Below, piece after piece: positions 11,919 through 24,215 of a stretch of DNA of 64,000 nucleotides. This DNA comes from Trichobilharzia regenti. Taxonomy: Eukaryota > Platyhelminthes > Trematoda > Strigeidida > Schistosomatidae. Location of the stretch: positions 45,109,459 through 45,173,458 of the forward strand of contig OX235265.1 of NCBI GenBank assembly GCA_944472135.2, given 5' to 3'. The position numbers and the translations under genes are program-made. The notes under the pieces are model-generated. The model made no database searches, was not told the origin of the DNA, and saw nothing but the letters and a program-made list of their open reading frames with translations. Numbering within the stretch: the stretch's first letter is position 1; every line of letters begins with the position of its first letter.

Positions 11919-12744
11919 TGATTTTAACCAACTTCATCATCTAAAAGTGAATTCAGAACTAATTAACGGCTTGCTGTTGTAGTTTTATTTTACGTTACAT
12001 AGATGACTGGGTAACATTAGGACCATTAATTTTAAATCATCTCACCAACAAGGTTATTTATCGGTCTCAGACGTCATTTACCGATTGATTTAAGTATATT
12101 TCTCTGTAGCAGTAATGATCTTTGTTCAGAAATAAATTTCATTTTGTAGTTATTATTATTATTATTATTAGGTATAAGATGGTGAGTGGGCTAGGGTGAT
12201 ATTTTTACTTCTAGATTTCTCAGTTCTCTATAAATTATCGAGTGGAAAAGATAAAGCTGTTAGGTTGCTCACTGTTGAAACTGAAAAGCGATTGCATAAC
12301 TTCCGTCTTCTCCTTTACTTTCCAACATTAGTTGATGGTGTTTTTCAAACTTATCATATCTATACTTTTAACATTCAATAGGTTGAATTAGTGTGACAAC
12401 ACTACAACATTAGAAACTAAAGGATTCTAATATTGGAGGGCTGATTTTATCTCAGAACTAATCGGACTTTGAAACAGGTTATGATAAATATTTTTTATCG
12501 TTACTTACCTTGACAACATCAATAGTATGCTTCTGATGATAGTAGGATCAGTATGTATGGCTGCTTGAGTTTAGTTATGAGAGTACATTATACAAACATG
12601 ACTGCTATCATCAGTGCTAACAGGGTTATATTACTAGATTCTGAAATCTTTAGTCTATAGGAGCTAAAAATCGAAGAGAGATTACCCCAAAAATTCTTGT
12701 CGTCTTAAATTACCTCTCTAGTTAGAATGCTATCTTCAGCATTG
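11919..12744. other. No recognised gene
   Basis: Unassigned AT-rich DNA with a TTA microsatellite at about 12,150-12,172. Confidence 0.45.
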
Positions 12745-13310
12745 AATTACACATCAGTTAGAGAACCATTGAAAAATCAGCCGGGAGTACTGGACAGCTG
12801 TTTAGCCCTAGTTTTGCACTCTTCGTTAGTACGCACTCACCACAGGGGTTCGATGTCAGCTCATGATGAAATCCTCCAACCAATCAAACAAAAAATCCTC
12901 ACAAAACCAATACTTGGAAATTAATCTGATGCCCACTAGTGACTGGCCCTTTCCAGGCAGTTAACCTGTGGTTGGGTGCAGCAGGTTGATGAGGCAGTAA
13001 CTCTTCGAAGAAGACAGTGCCAAATGGTCGCCTAATGTCATGAATTGGCAGAAGTTAGAATTTATGGATTGGCCTTAATGGCCTACGAACTCACTCTCCT
13101 TGTAACCAGAAGATCCTGGATTTCAACCCTGACTGTGGGTGCGTACTTCTGAAGAGTGGCAAACTAATCTAACGAAACAGTTAGCTGTCCAGTACTCCCA
13201 GCTGGTTTTCCAATGGTTCTTTTCATCTGATGTCAGCTGATGATGAAATCCTTCAACCAATTGAACAAGATTCCCCTACAAAACCAATATTTGAAAACAA
13301 ACAGATTTCC
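12745..13310. mobile_element. HS-A foldback insertion
   Basis: Three joined parts: 12,745-12,855 is minus-strand tail plus ribozyme block up to the B-box; 12,853-12,925 is plus-strand tail (TCAGCTCATGATGAAATCC...AAACCAATACTTGG); 12,926-13,310 is a full plus-strand unit. The plus unit keeps CTGAAGA at about 13,151, GAAACAG and GTCCAGTACTCCC, but its stem II (GTGG...CTAAC) is broken. The middle junction joins tail to start as in tandem copies. Confidence 0.75.
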
Positions 13311-14184
13311 GAATCTGTGTGTGAGTGTGTGTACTATAATCATTTGTTTCATGAAAGTATGAGCGCATCTGGTACAATAGTTTTAACAGCATATATACAA
13401 AGATATGCACGCATTCATACACACATACATACACGCACACATGTACATGCTCAGATTAAAGACTTTTACTTCTTTCCTGACTGATTTGATAGTAGTTAGG
13501 CGAATTTCAATGAGTTTGTTAATAGACTTATGTTGTGAGGCATAGAAAGCGGGTTAGTCAATTCTTTGCTTTATTTGCCTCATATTTATATCGAAGATTT
13601 TGTAGTTCTTTTTGCTTCTTCTTACTCGAGTATTCAGATGTTTCTGTTGGTTTTAAAGTATAATTCTGTGAGTTGGATAGACTATAATTATGTCTATATA
13701 TATACACATATATAGAAATATGTGGTTAGTTCAAAATTTGGAAGCTATCTTTGATCTGAACAACACAAGCACATATGAAGCCAGCGAGAGAGAGAGAGAG
13801 ACGAAGAGAGACAGAAAGAGAATCACTGAACCGGAAGATTCAATTTGGTTCGATCCCTGTTCATCATGTTTTTAAAAATAGCATGTTTGAGTTAATGTAA
13901 GTGTGTGTGTGTGTGAATTTGGTGGGGTGTATAGGTCTGTGTACAGGTATGTTTCATCCTGAGAATGGTGTGGAGCTCGGTTTCCTTTTCCTCTAACACG
14001 TAAGGGATTACAAATGTATCACTAGTTTTGATCAAAGATTTATTGAATAACTATAGATGAGTTGCGAAAAGTTTTCTTTCCCTAGTCATAATTAAATATG
14101 GTAAGGAAAACAAATACTTACCAGAAGAAGACGGGACGATTTAAGTCAATGAAAGTTATTTAATAGTAGTAAAATAATGAAGGC
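13311..14184. other. Microsatellite-rich unassigned DNA
   Basis: Imperfect CA/CACG run about 13,410-13,446, a TATA-rich run near 13,695-13,715, a GA run about 13,780-13,803 and a GT run about 13,895-13,915. Reading frames across these are low complexity. Confidence 0.5.
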
Positions 14185-14380
14185 GTGCGTCAATGGCACT
14201 GCGGTAGAGTGCTCGCCGACTGCACAAGGGGTCCGGCGTTCGATCCCTCGCCGACTCATTCCTTGATCTCTCCAAGCCAGTATTAAGATTGGTGAATGGG
14301 GAAGGTTGGCCATGAGGCCTCATCCTGTAAAAATAATCACCACTGCTACCGAAACTTCAAGCCTCTAGGCTTGTTACGTC
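14185..14380 (+). mobile_element. SINE-1 copy, 3' end decayed
   Basis: Head GTGCGTCAATGGCACTGCGG, B-box-like GTTCGATCCC, body GAAGGTTGGCCATGAGGCC, CCACTGCTACCGAAACTTC. The final LINE-like end is not clear after about 14,380. Confidence 0.72.
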
Positions 14381-14689
14381 TGAAGTAATATCTCATCTTT
14401 TGTCATGTTTCCCCCTCATCTCCTTCGAGAAGTGCTCTGCATTACGTTGACCACAAATTAAAAATGTACCTAAGTTCAAGTAACGGTCCAAAACCATAAT
14501 TGGAAGCTTAGAAAGATGAGAAGTGGAAAAGAGCTGATGCATTACAATGGACGAAAATTTAGGTAATGAGGTACTATGTATATTATATAAATATATATTG
14601 CTAATTCAAGTTAAGAGGGTTCAAAAGAAGTTTGTAAGAAATAATTTAACTGTGAAGAAGTTTATCATAACAGTGACTAATAATAATTT

Positions 14690-14955
14690 CATAGATGGTG
14701 ACTATCAGTGGAATCCCGGGTGCGCATTTCATCCCATTCGAAATTCATCAACTGGATGTTTCTGCATTCCTCAGCGAGTGATGCTGTTCCCACTAAGGCT
14801 TTAACCCAGCACCCATCGTTCCAAACTCCAGAGCATTATCCACTAGACCATTTGGGCTATGAAAGCCTCCTCATGTTCAGAGTTGAATCCTCAGATATCA
14901 TCGAAGCATCCGCATAAGGAGCAGCGTGTCAACAGAGGCCGAATATTTCGGTTCA
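14690..14955. mobile_element. Smα-like element, folded
   Basis: 14,690-14,870 is a minus-strand Smα-like copy with a ribozyme-like block at 14,711-14,757 (ATCCAG, TTGATGA, ATTTC/GGGAT stem II, GAAATGCGC) and a head ending in TAGCCCAAATGGTCTAGTGG. From about 14,885 the sequence continues as plus-strand distal Smα-like sequence (CTCAGATATCATCGAAGCAT), the same orientation as at 46,892. The two parts therefore face each other. Lesions: C-to-T in the core and loss of the GTC site. Confidence 0.6.
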
Positions 14956-15283
14956 GTCAGTTGACGGGAAAGTACAAACAGAATTAACTAGCAACTGATA
15001 ATCCCTGTGTAACACTGTTGAGGGCTTGAGTTAGTTATCTTTTATAGTCAGCCTTCATTATTTGCTAAGGCATATCTTTAGTGCCAAATTTGCAGGTGCA
15101 CATTAAATCAGCAAAATAAAACTATAAGTCAAACTAAACAATTCAGTATTTTATCCTGAAGTGTTGGATTTCCATACTAACTTTTTAGGAAAATATTTCG
15201 TTTAGGATATACAGTGAGGTTATTTATTTAACATAGCTTGTAGATATATAGGTAGAATAAAAAAGACAATAATAATATTTTTC

Positions 15284-15590
15284 AGATGTTAGTTTGTAGA
15301 TATTTGACTGATCTCAGTTATGGTCACAAACTGACTTCAGTTAGATAGCTGCTGAAAACAAGCAGTGAGTACCACAAGGCGGTATTCGTCCTAGTTTTGG
15401 ACTCTTCATCAGTACACACTCATGACCTCACTGAGGACTGAACCCAGGATCTTTGCGTCACAAGGTGAAGTCGTCGACCATCCAGCTACTGAAGTGGAAT
15501 CCAGTGACCCATCAACTATAACCTCTGCCAAGTGATGATATATGACTCACCTGCCAAGCAATTTCATCAGCGAGTAATTGTCGTCATATA
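15284..15590 (-). repeat. HS-A copy, strongly diverged
   Basis: Minus-strand copy recognisable by tail, by a ribozyme block reading CTGATGAAGAGTCCAAAAC, TAGGACGAATAC, and by the B-box-like GGTTCAGTCC. The body is shortened. GAAA is mutated to GAAT. Confidence 0.55.
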
Positions 15591-15924
15591 TAAGTTGGTC
15601 CTGGGTTGCATCCTGAATAAATAGTGTATGCTTCTTGCCTATACAACATTTTCATCAGTTCAATATATGCGAATTTAGTCGTATCGAAGTAAGAATTCGC
15701 ATGGATATCCTTTAAAAACCCAGAATATTCAGATCACAGTGTGTAATCTGCTCGACACCATTAATCACACCAAGAAAAAACTGCAAGATGATAGATCCTA
15801 CTCGTCAACATGATTAGTTTCAACTACCCATGTGTGATATATCAGTCAAACATAAAGACTTGAATGAGGAAACACTAGTTTTCTTTTTTAAAAAAACTGC
15901 GAATATTAATAAAAGCTGGAGAAA

Positions 15925-16548
15925 ATTGTTTGTTTTTACGAGTTGATCACGGATTGATATCAGTTAGAGAACCATTGAAAACTAGCCACAGGGAGTACTG
16001 CACAGTTAGCTGTTTCATCCTGGTTTGAGAATCATCGTCAGTACTCACCCATCACCAGGGTTTGGACCTAAGACCTCCCGGTTACAAGGTAACTCGTAAA
16101 GAAAAAAAAACTAATCCTTTCAAACCAAATATTGGAAATTAATCTGATACTCGCTAGTGACTGGTCACAGGACGGAATTTCCTGGAGTTCTAGTGAGAAG
16201 CCGTGACCAGTGATGTCCATCTAGTAGGGAGTGGGGATGGAGTTCCCACAGATGACAGTGGTTGGTGCCAGTCGTGCTAAATCACGAACTGGTAGGAGTT
16301 AGAATTCATGTGTTGGTCATTGAATCGGTTCCCAGCGTCTGAATGGTCCACGAACCAGTTTGACTTGTAACCAGAAGGCCGTGGGTTCGAATCCTGGTGG
16401 TGTGTGCGTAGTGGCGATGGTTCCGAGACTGGGATGAAACGGTTGGTAGTCCAGTGCTCCCTGTGTCTAGTTTCCAATGGCTCACTAACCGATATCAACC
16501 CGTGATCAACTCGTAAAAACAAAACTAATCCTTACTAACCAACTATAG
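15925..16548. mobile_element. HS-B foldback insertion
   Basis: 15,930-16,090 is minus-strand tail, ribozyme block and B-box; it then switches to plus-strand tail (AACTCGTAAAG..., ACTAATCC) and a full plus-strand unit ending at about 16,545. Its layout matches the HS-A locus at 12.7-13.3 kb, although the families differ. The minus block has stem I GAGTACTG/CAGTACTC and CTGACGA. The plus block is decayed (GTGGCGATGG). Confidence 0.75.
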
Positions 16549-16799
16549 AAACGATCATTTCAGTATGGACAAATTGGATGAATACATCTACATTTAAGTA
16601 AACTGAATTCTTCGGAGAGACTGAATTTCAAAAGTAATGAAACACTGATGTCGTTTTTCTTTCCTCAAAAAGTTGTGTAACAAATTTCATTCATGCTTTA
16701 CCGCTTATGTGCGCGAAGTGAATATAGCAGTAGTAGCCATAATAGTATTAATGGTATTAGCATTATTAATAATAATAGCAACCGTAGAGGGATAAGTAC

Positions 16800-17345
16800 T
16801 AATGGAAGTAAGATCAGTTGGTCAGAAAGAACTGGTAACAAGAAGCTCTCGTAACGAACAGATCAAGGACCAGTCTCCTAACAAATATGTCGAAGGAAAT
16901 GGAGATGAATTGGAAGAATGCGCTGAGTAGGCAGCTAAGTGTTATAATGTCCTAGACCCTCAGATGGAATGTGAATGGGGAACAGCGAGTTAAATGTGGT
17001 CTCAAGGATGACGTGTAGGAGATCTTCTGAAGAGAGAATGGAGGCTTATGTGTATTAGTGGCACAGTGGTTGGGACTCTCGCCAACCAAACACATGGTCC
17101 GGGATTCAATCCCCTGCGGACGCACACCTGATACCAATGGTAGGCCTGCCAAATTTGAGCCACCGATATCACATGCTGAAAATTCCATACTTGTACCAAA
17201 AACACTGTCTGTAGTCAAGCTATAATTCAAAAAAAATAAAATCGTAGGACCAGCTAAAAAGGGCTTCAGAGGACGGTGAAGTGGGGATGTGTTTTTGAAG
17301 CTGTATGTTCCACTTGGAATACCTAGAGATCCTGGAAGTTTTAGA
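16800..17345 (+). pseudogene. RTE LINE 3' fragment interrupted by SINE-2
   Basis: Flanks of the nested SINE-2 match the RTE C-terminus: GTCGAAGGAAATGGAGATGA gives the RRKWRWIG-type segment, and after the SINE the end reads GAAGCTGTATGTTCCACTTG. Many frameshifts and stops. A large part of the coding segment just upstream of the end is replaced by the SINE. Confidence 0.65.
17050..17240 (+). mobile_element. SINE-2 nested in RTE
   Basis: Full-length SINE-2: GTGTATTAGTGGCACAGTGG, B-box-like GGATTCAATCCCC, ATCACATGCTGAAAATTCC, TACTTGTACC and an A-rich end AATTCAAAAAAAATAAAA. It lies in the same orientation as the host LINE remnant. No clear target duplication. Confidence 0.82.
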
Positions 17346-17514
17346 AATGATAGCAACTGTATTGGCACAGATTGCAATCATAATCATTTATATTTCAGTG
17401 TTGATCTTAGTAGTAGGGGGTCATTCATAAGAAATATGTAATTTGCTGAAAGATTTTCAACGAACGATAGTTCAGTATGCATTGTTTAGACCTGTTATAA
17501 ACACTTATACCATG

Positions 17515-17750
17515 TTTTTTTTCCTTCACGTTCCCAGTGGAACATATAGCTTCAAGATAGTGGCTTGAAGTTTCTGTAGCAGTGTTTATTGTTTTACAGG
17601 ATGCGGTTGCTAGCCTCATACCCAACCTTTCCTCTTTACCAGCATTATTTCTGGCTTAACGAGGTAAAGGAGTGCATCGGTGGCCGGGGATCGAACCCCG
17701 GACCATGTTCATGGTCGGCGAGCATCCTAACCGCCATGCCACCGACGCAC
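17515..17750 (-). mobile_element. SINE-1 copy with target-site duplication
   Basis: Full-length minus-strand copy with head GTGCGTCGGTGGCATGGCGG and a poly-A end (plus-strand T run). TACCATG occurs on both sides, at 17,508-17,514 and 17,751-17,757: a 7-bp target duplication that fixes both ends. Confidence 0.88.
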
Positions 17751-17757
17751 TACCATG

Positions 17758-19249
17758 TAAATGGTGAATATGGAGAGTTTAACGGGTTGGAAGCCCGAGA
17801 AATGGTTGAATTCCTGTCGTCATTAATAAATTAGACAAAATTATAAAACACCTTAAGACACCTGCCCCCTTGAACTGGAGAGAATTTCAATTTCACGGGT
17901 ATTATATGATTCTCTGTAAACAATGAACTATAATGTATAAGATGTCTGCATCTTTACAAAGAACAAAACGTCAAGTAATCCTAATATTATTTCATGTGTT
18001 TATTTAAGAGAATAAATAAGCAAATAAATAAATGCGTAGATAGATAGGTAGGTAAGTTGGTGTCTGGGCCGTGCTTTGATTACATACACATGCATTATGA
18101 CATCTATAGTGCAAACGTCATCACAACGGGTGATCGCCTACTGTTTATGTTTACACACTGACTTACCATTCCATCCTAAAAAGTGAGATCCACTCTTGAC
18201 AGACGTAAACGTTCTTCAAATATGAATATTTTTGTTATCTTAACCTGAAAACACATGTGCAACCTACACTTATATTGGTAAAGTGATAACAGTATAGATC
18301 AGGAAGGTATTTCATGCATCTCCCTCCCTCCACCCCCCAACTTATTTCATATCCCAGATCATTATTATTACTGGAAACCGTAAATAAACAAAAACCGAAA
18401 CACCCCTATAGAGATCAGTTTAAATTGATTAGACATGAAGGAGGTGTGTAAATCTGCTTTTCTTTTGTTTGTAGTTTATTTTCGCATGAATAAACCACAG
18501 AGAAAACAAAATTAGAGCAGTGCAGTTTACAGGAAGCGATTCAGTAATAATATCAATAGTGTTATTATTATTATTATTATCATACCTGTCGTTCACATTA
18601 TGCATATCTTCTTCTTATTATTATTCCTCTTCTGCTTTTGTTTAACATTTAAATTATTTCCAAAAGTCATTCAACGGTTCAATCTGATAAAGGAAAGCTT
18701 TGCTTTACTGCTTAATAATAATATCAGTTAAGTGAATAGCACAGTTCTGCACAAATACGCTGTTATCATGATGATCTAAATTTCTACAAGATGGAAGCGA
18801 TCAACGTTTTTAAAAAAAATATATAAAAATGAAGAATAAGACAGACAGGAAGGGGGAAGGGGAAGAAGAGGTATCTAAACAAGATTATACCTTCAAGTGG
18901 ACAGTTGAAGAGGATTTGAAGTGTTTTAACTGATTTAAAGAAGCAGAAGACGAGGTATATGGGGGAAAAAGCAGATCCAATTGACATATTATACAAACCA
19001 CTTGTCATTTCTTGTATTTATGTAAAGAATAACGGTGTTTTTGTGTGCTATAATTGGAACTTTGTGATTTTTTCCTAATATTTGTACATTTTGTCAAGAG
19101 TAAATAACGGTCAGATGAGTACATTACAGGCTACTTATCTAATTATGTAAGCAACTGGTTAAAAAACATTGGTTATTATGTTCAGAAGGCGTTCGAAGTG
19201 AATACATGAGTAAGATAAGTTGGCTGCCTATAATCATCAATGATATTCC
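17758..19249. other. No recognised gene
   Basis: AT-rich unassigned DNA with TTA/ATT runs at about 18,560-18,582. Short hydrophobic reading frames on the minus strand are not supported by any motif. Confidence 0.45.
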
Positions 19250-20142
19250 TAATTGTGGTGGACTGCATCATGTATCAGATTGTGGGGAATGAAGAGAGAG
19301 GAATACGTTGAACTGATCGATAAGAGGACCCCAGAAGATCTGGATTTTGCGTGCGGATGATTTGTGTTTGATTTCACACAAACTCCAAGACTTTCAGGCG
19401 AAAACCGACAAACTGGCAGAAGAGTAAGGCAGAGAAGGCAGGACTTGAAGGTGAGCATAGAGAAGACGGAGGTGATGAAGATAACCAACCAACAGTAACA
19501 ACAACAACCAACACCAATCACCATCAACGGGAGAAACTTGAAGGAGGTTACTTCCTTCACTTATCTAGGAAGCACAGTTTCAGCCACAGGCACTCGGAAT
19601 GGATGAGAATGACAAAGCCGGCCAGAATCGGAAAGGCAGGACTCCTCTTCATCAACCTGAAACCAGTTTGGAAATCTTCTGAACTCAGTCAGCATAAACA
19701 ACAAGATTCGGACTTTCAACACAAATGTGAAGTTAGTTAGTTCTTCTATTTTGGTCAGAAACTTGCACTGTGTGTTACGAAAAGCTTTTATCGACAGCTG
19801 CCTCATTCTCTGGCTGGCTCGATACTGAAGATCAAATGGCCAGTCGGCTAGAAAGAATTAGGAAGAAGGAACTGTGACTGGGAAAAAACCAACCAAGAGC
19901 CGATTGCTTAGAAAAATATGTAGGAGAAAATGGAAATGGATTGGACTTTCCATAAAGAGATCGTCGAATGAAATCGCGTTGAATGCAGACCACCATCCGA
20001 GTGGAATATCAATGGGAAGCAATGAGTGGGTCATTGGTTTGAGGGTGACATGGAGGAGATCGTGGGGCTGTAGCTGTGGTCCCAGATGAGGAGGAGGGGA
20101 TGTGTTATTAAAGCCCTATGTTCCACGCGGGACCGAAGGAAA
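19250..20142 (+). pseudogene. RTE LINE, reverse-transcriptase C-terminal half
   Basis: Largest RTE remnant here. Translation across frames gives the region after the catalytic FADD box (disrupted near 19,345 as DFAC/ADDLCLI), QDFQAKTDKL, KVSIEKTEVMKI, then ITINGRNLKEVTSFTYLGS, RIRTFNTNVK-like and LLYWSETC-like segments, LSRLERIRKKEL and RRKWKWIGLS. The end at about 20,120 reads GCCCTATGTTCCACGCGGGA plus AATAATAAT. This order (YLGS block, RRKWxWIGH, EALCSTR end) is that of RTE-clade LINEs. At least three frame changes and several stops; 5'-truncated. Confidence 0.87.
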
Positions 20143-21343
20143 TAATAATGGTAATAGTACTTTCGTGGATACATTAGGAAGAGAAGAAATTCACACAAGG
20201 TTTAAAATATATATTTTCATTGTTAGAGGGAAATAATGCAGTACAAAAGTATTCAGATAGTTAGGGAGGTGAATACAGTTAAATAACAGCTAATTTATTC
20301 ACAACAATGGATTCTGTGTAATAACACAGAAGCTGCATTAATACTGTTTAAGTATTCATGATGAAACACGGATTTCTCTCTTGTCATACTGACATATTTT
20401 TAGGTGAAGTAATGCTTTTCATTCTAAAGAAAAAAATTCGAAATTTAATGATTTTCTTGAATAAGTTCTTTCAAATATCCAGATCGCAAAGATGTTGCAT
20501 CTATCGCTGGTTGCAGAAGATTGATCATGCAAGGTTATCGACATTGAACAACATAAAACGTTAAAGCAAAAAGGATTTTTTATCCTCACACCGATAAGGA
20601 GACAGAATTACAATTCTCGCCAAGTGCAAAGTCTGTAGACAAACATGAATAGAATGTATAATTATACTTCTGATCTCATTGTTCCAGTCTTCTGCCAACC
20701 AGTATACTATTAAGCAACGACGGCCTTCTTGTCTCCACCCATCCCACACACCTATGGAGACCATTTCGTATAAATAAACGATTCAATGTTCACCCTTACT
20801 GACAGATGCTGTCAAGCCAAATCCAGAAAGTTGAGTAGATCTTCATCATTCAAGGTATGAAGTACTCAGTATCTGGGAATATCAAGCATTTAAATTTCAT
20901 ATAATCGCAAAGCCATGAAACTTGGAACAGATTTAATTAGGGAGTAAGTAATCTCTTCTGGAAAGTATCAAGGGACGTATTTTTTCGGCGGTGGAATGCA
21001 GTGTTTCATCGATAATTGCTTTTTGCAGCGAACATTCTAATTCTTTGAATCCCTACTTGTTGACATCTTGTACATTCTAGTCATAATGATCTAATTCTTT
21101 GACTATTTTATTTTGAGTACTATGCTTCTTATATTTGAAAGACGAGTGAATTCCCTGAAATATTAATAGTAGAAGACAGGTAAAGGAAAAAAACCAGCTT
21201 TTAAAACATATGGCCTTAGGTTTATTGTTAGAATTTATTCATTAGTGTAATACAAATCTGAGCAGGTGAATATGTAGGAAAACTCTCTTTGTTCTCTTCT
21301 GGTATGATATACAGTTATCAAATCATTCAATATATGTTTATTA
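20143..21343. other. No recognised feature
   Basis: AT-rich DNA; no repeat family or protein motif recognised. Confidence 0.45.
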
Positions 21344-21550
21344 TTGTTTTTAAAAGTTGATCACGGATTGATATCAGTTATAGAATCAATGAAAACCATG
21401 GAGTACTGGACAGCTGCTGTTTCATCCTAGTTTGAGAATCATCGGCAGTACGCATCCACTCCCTGGTTTTCAATGGTTCTCTAATTGATATCACTCCGTG
21501 ATCAACTCGTAAAAAAAACATGTAACTAACCCTTACAAACCAAAACTGTA
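21344..21550. mobile_element. HS-B mini-hairpin, second example
   Basis: Inverted HS-B tails at about 21,348-21,398 and 21,464-21,514 flank a 65-bp loop with the ribozyme-like block on the minus strand. Same design as 7,824-8,005, but the loop faces the other way relative to the window. The outer plus-strand tail continues CTAACCCTTACAAACC as in full HS-B copies. Confidence 0.75.
21403..21451 (-). ncRNA. Hammerhead-like motif, HS-B type
   Basis: Minus strand: GTACTG (21,446-21,451), CCGATGA, a weak stem II (TTCTC...AGGAT), GAAAC, AGCAGCTGTC, CAGTAC (21,403-21,408). Stem I pairs over 6 bp. The CTGANGA box has T-to-C. Stem II has a U.U and a U.G pair. Probably inactive as seen. Confidence 0.5.
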
Positions 21551-22240
21551 GAAAAATATTATTGTTTTGATGTAATAACTGAAGCTAAATGAAAATCTAA
21601 ATCACAATCAATCTGAAACTCAATTTGTACAGTTCGAGGTGGAATTGTTCAAATCAAAATATGTGATTTACTTGATATCATAAACAGCATTCGAGAAGGT
21701 GAGCGTAAATGACTGATCCTACGTACTACAAATTAGTTGTTATGAGTTGTTAGATACCACTCACATGAACTGGTAGTGCCTGACAGCCAGGTTGGAACGA
21801 CCCTAAAAATTATTTTGTTCATTTTAGGTCAAGCTCGCCAGAAATGTGCTCTGTCCGGTTCATCTCAAGAAGCCAAATCATTTCCAAGGAAACTGTGGTG
21901 AAATTTAATCACGAACTGTCTAAATTGCAAATTACTGACTCGAATAAACGCATTTCCTGTTCGCCTAAGAAGTTGGCCAGAATTCCGGTTGTTTGGACTA
22001 ATTCAGCCATCTGCGGGAAGTCAGATCGGGTAAATCACTGATAATGTTGGCTCCAAACGATCGAAACAGTGTTTAGATTACTTTGATCTGTCTGGTGGGT
22101 AAGCGAACACTACTGGTTGATGTGAGTTGTGACTCATGTCTATCGGTCAGTAGTGTATAGCTTAAAGCTGAAACCTGTTGTCTTCACTCTTCAACACATA
22201 TCCAGAATCTTTGGCTGCAAATTCGCTTCAGTCATTTGTT
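21551..22240. other. Unassigned; possible low-copy repeat
   Basis: A 65-codon ORF at 21,844-22,041 has no recognised motif. A stretch near 22,088-22,130 (GATCTGTCTGGTGGGTAAGC, ACTGGTTGATGT) recurs near 37,468-37,505, so part of this is an old interspersed repeat. Confidence 0.4.
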
Positions 22241-22241
22241 A

Positions 22242-22521
22242 AATTGGTTGGAGGATTTCATCAACAGCTGACATTAGTTAGAGAATCATTGAAAACCAGC
22301 TGTTTCGTCAGCCTAATCGCCAATCTTTAGCAGTACGCACCAACCGTGGGGGATCGAACCCAGGACCTTCTGGTCACAAGGTATGCGGGGTCGTAGACTA
22401 TAAAGCTACTGGGACCCAATCCAGTGTCCAGCCCATGAATTCCAACTTCTGCCAATTCACGACCATTTAGCTCATGATGAAATCCCCAACCAATTAAACA
22501 AAGCCCCTATAAACCAATTGG
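22242..22521. mobile_element. HS-A foldback insertion
   Basis: 22,242-22,459 is a minus-strand unit from tail to GAATTGGCAGAAGTTGG in the body. The sequence then turns into plus-strand tail (GCTCATGATGAAATCCC ... CCTATAAACCAATTGG). The ribozyme block (CTAAAGATTGGCG, GCTGACGAAACAGCTGG) has lost CTGANGA. Confidence 0.72.
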
Positions 22522-23406
22522 CTAAATTATTTAAACATTCCATAAATACTTATTTTTCTAAGGGGTTTCATATAAGTCTTACTCACATAAGTCACTTCTT
22601 CAAGTAATCCGTGTACTTATTCATCATGCAGGAGTATTGATTTCTCGTCTATGCTGAAGACATTAGATAACTTACATAATAATATAATATGAGTTTAGTA
22701 AACAGCTTAATTATCGGATTAATTTAGTCACTGAATTATATTTTCTGTCGTAAATCTACAAGATGAGTGTGTGTAGGGTGGTGGGGGAGCATTTTCTAGA
22801 TGATTGAACTGATGACTTTGACAATGATTACCTCCAACCACTAGTGTGTAGATAATGTTCATACACACATACACACACAAACACACTGAAATCAATCAAT
22901 AAATAAATATTCGTATTAGTTTAATCCTTATCTACACACCTCCTTCGAACTGCATTGATAACCTCCCGGCTGACAGTAACACTGATAAGGAATGATAATA
23001 GAAAACTGGTGGTGATTTTTCATAATTTCACTGCATATTGGTTACTTGGTCATAATTCACAAAACTCATGCATCTTAAGCACAAATACGCCATGATGATG
23101 AAAGACAAAAAACAACAACAAACAACAACAACAAATCAATTATTACGGATTTAATAGGTGGGAGGAGTTGGAGTCGAACTCTGTTTTGCTGGGGATTTAT
23201 ATGAGAAATATTTTTTGGTAGAAAGTGAGAACAATTTATGAAGATTATGTACACGTTCCTATGACAACTAGAATAAGTGAGCTAGAGGGAAAATAAGTGG
23301 TCTTGACATTGATAGTGGATTTAAGCATATTTTTGTTGTTGATATAAACAGATTAGTAAGTTGTTGTATCACCCAAACCTTCCATTCGTCATGTTGTTTC
23401 TTCCTG
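22522..23406. other. No recognised gene
   Basis: Short CA run near 22,862-22,885 and a CAA-rich run near 23,110-23,136; otherwise unassigned. Confidence 0.45.
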
Positions 23407-23645
23407 TTTTTTTATTCCTTCACGGTCCCAGTGGAAAATAGGGTGGCTCCAAGCTAAAGGCTTGAAGTCTCTGTAGCAGTGGTGTTTATTTTTACAGGAT
23501 GGGGTTGCTAGCCTCATGCGCAACCTTTCCACTTTACCAGCTTTATTTCTGGCTTGGTGAGGTAAGGGAGTTCGTCGGCCGGAGATCGAATCCCGGACTA
23601 TGTACATGGTCGGCGAGCGTCTTAACCACTGTGCCACCGACGCAC
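23407..23645 (-). mobile_element. SINE-1 copy, full length
   Basis: Minus-strand head GTGCGTCGGTGGCACAGTGG, B-box GGATTCGATCTCC (one variant position), body and 3' end with GTTTTTTTATT on the plus strand as A-rich tail. No clean target duplication found. Confidence 0.85.
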
Positions 23646-23744
23646 ACATTCTTCATGTTCACTGGTTATGAGCATAAATAATCTTCAAGTGAATCATTGA
23701 CATTTGAAGATGCAACTTAAGTTAAGGTCCAAGAAGGAGTTTAC

Positions 23745-23950
23745 TAAATTTTGCCCATGAGGAACACCATCACTTATTGGGAATGCTGGCGGATCCAAAT
23801 GGCAAGTCCAAAATAAGACGAAATGTGCATCCGTGCTTTCCTCTGGTAATCACCATCAACCGAAATAATTTCACCTTAATCTTAAGACATCCTCGAAGTG
23901 TCCGCACTAGGAGTCAACATGTTAATAGAAGTCAAGCATTCTTATGGAAC
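23745..23950 (+). repeat. Smα-like element, decayed
   Basis: Plus-strand order: AATGGCAAGTCC, AAAATAAGACGAAATGTGC (stem II partly kept), TAATCACCATC, then distal part CTTAAGACATCCTCGAAGTG and CGCACTAGGAGTCAACATG. The CTGANGA box is lost. Confidence 0.6.
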
Positions 23951-24154
23951 GGGAAATGCAAATAAACTTAAAAACCAATATTTCGCGGAATTAGAAATTA
24001 GAATACAAGTTTATTTGTGGCCATATTAACTTACTCTTTTCATTATAGTTCAACGTCTAAAAATCTTTACTAAAATAGATAAAATTACGATAAGGATCAA
24101 CTTGAATACATTCTGTTAAACTATGGGTTTGTTTTATGTTATAATTTTTTATTA

Positions 24155-24215
24155 GGGGGAAGAATGACTGTTTCGTCCCATCTTGGAACTCATCATTAGC
24201 CAGCATCATGTACAA
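24155..24215 (-). repeat. Smα-like ribozyme fragment
   Basis: Minus strand: ATGATGA, GTTCC/GGGAC stem II, GAAACAGTC. Five-pair stem II and GAAA are intact, but the first core base is A instead of C and stem I does not pair. Only this block is left. Confidence 0.5.

Noticed and set aside
16952..17377. 141-residue minus-strand ORF as gene
   Set aside because: It is antisense to a SINE-2 nested in an RTE fragment; repeats explain it fully.
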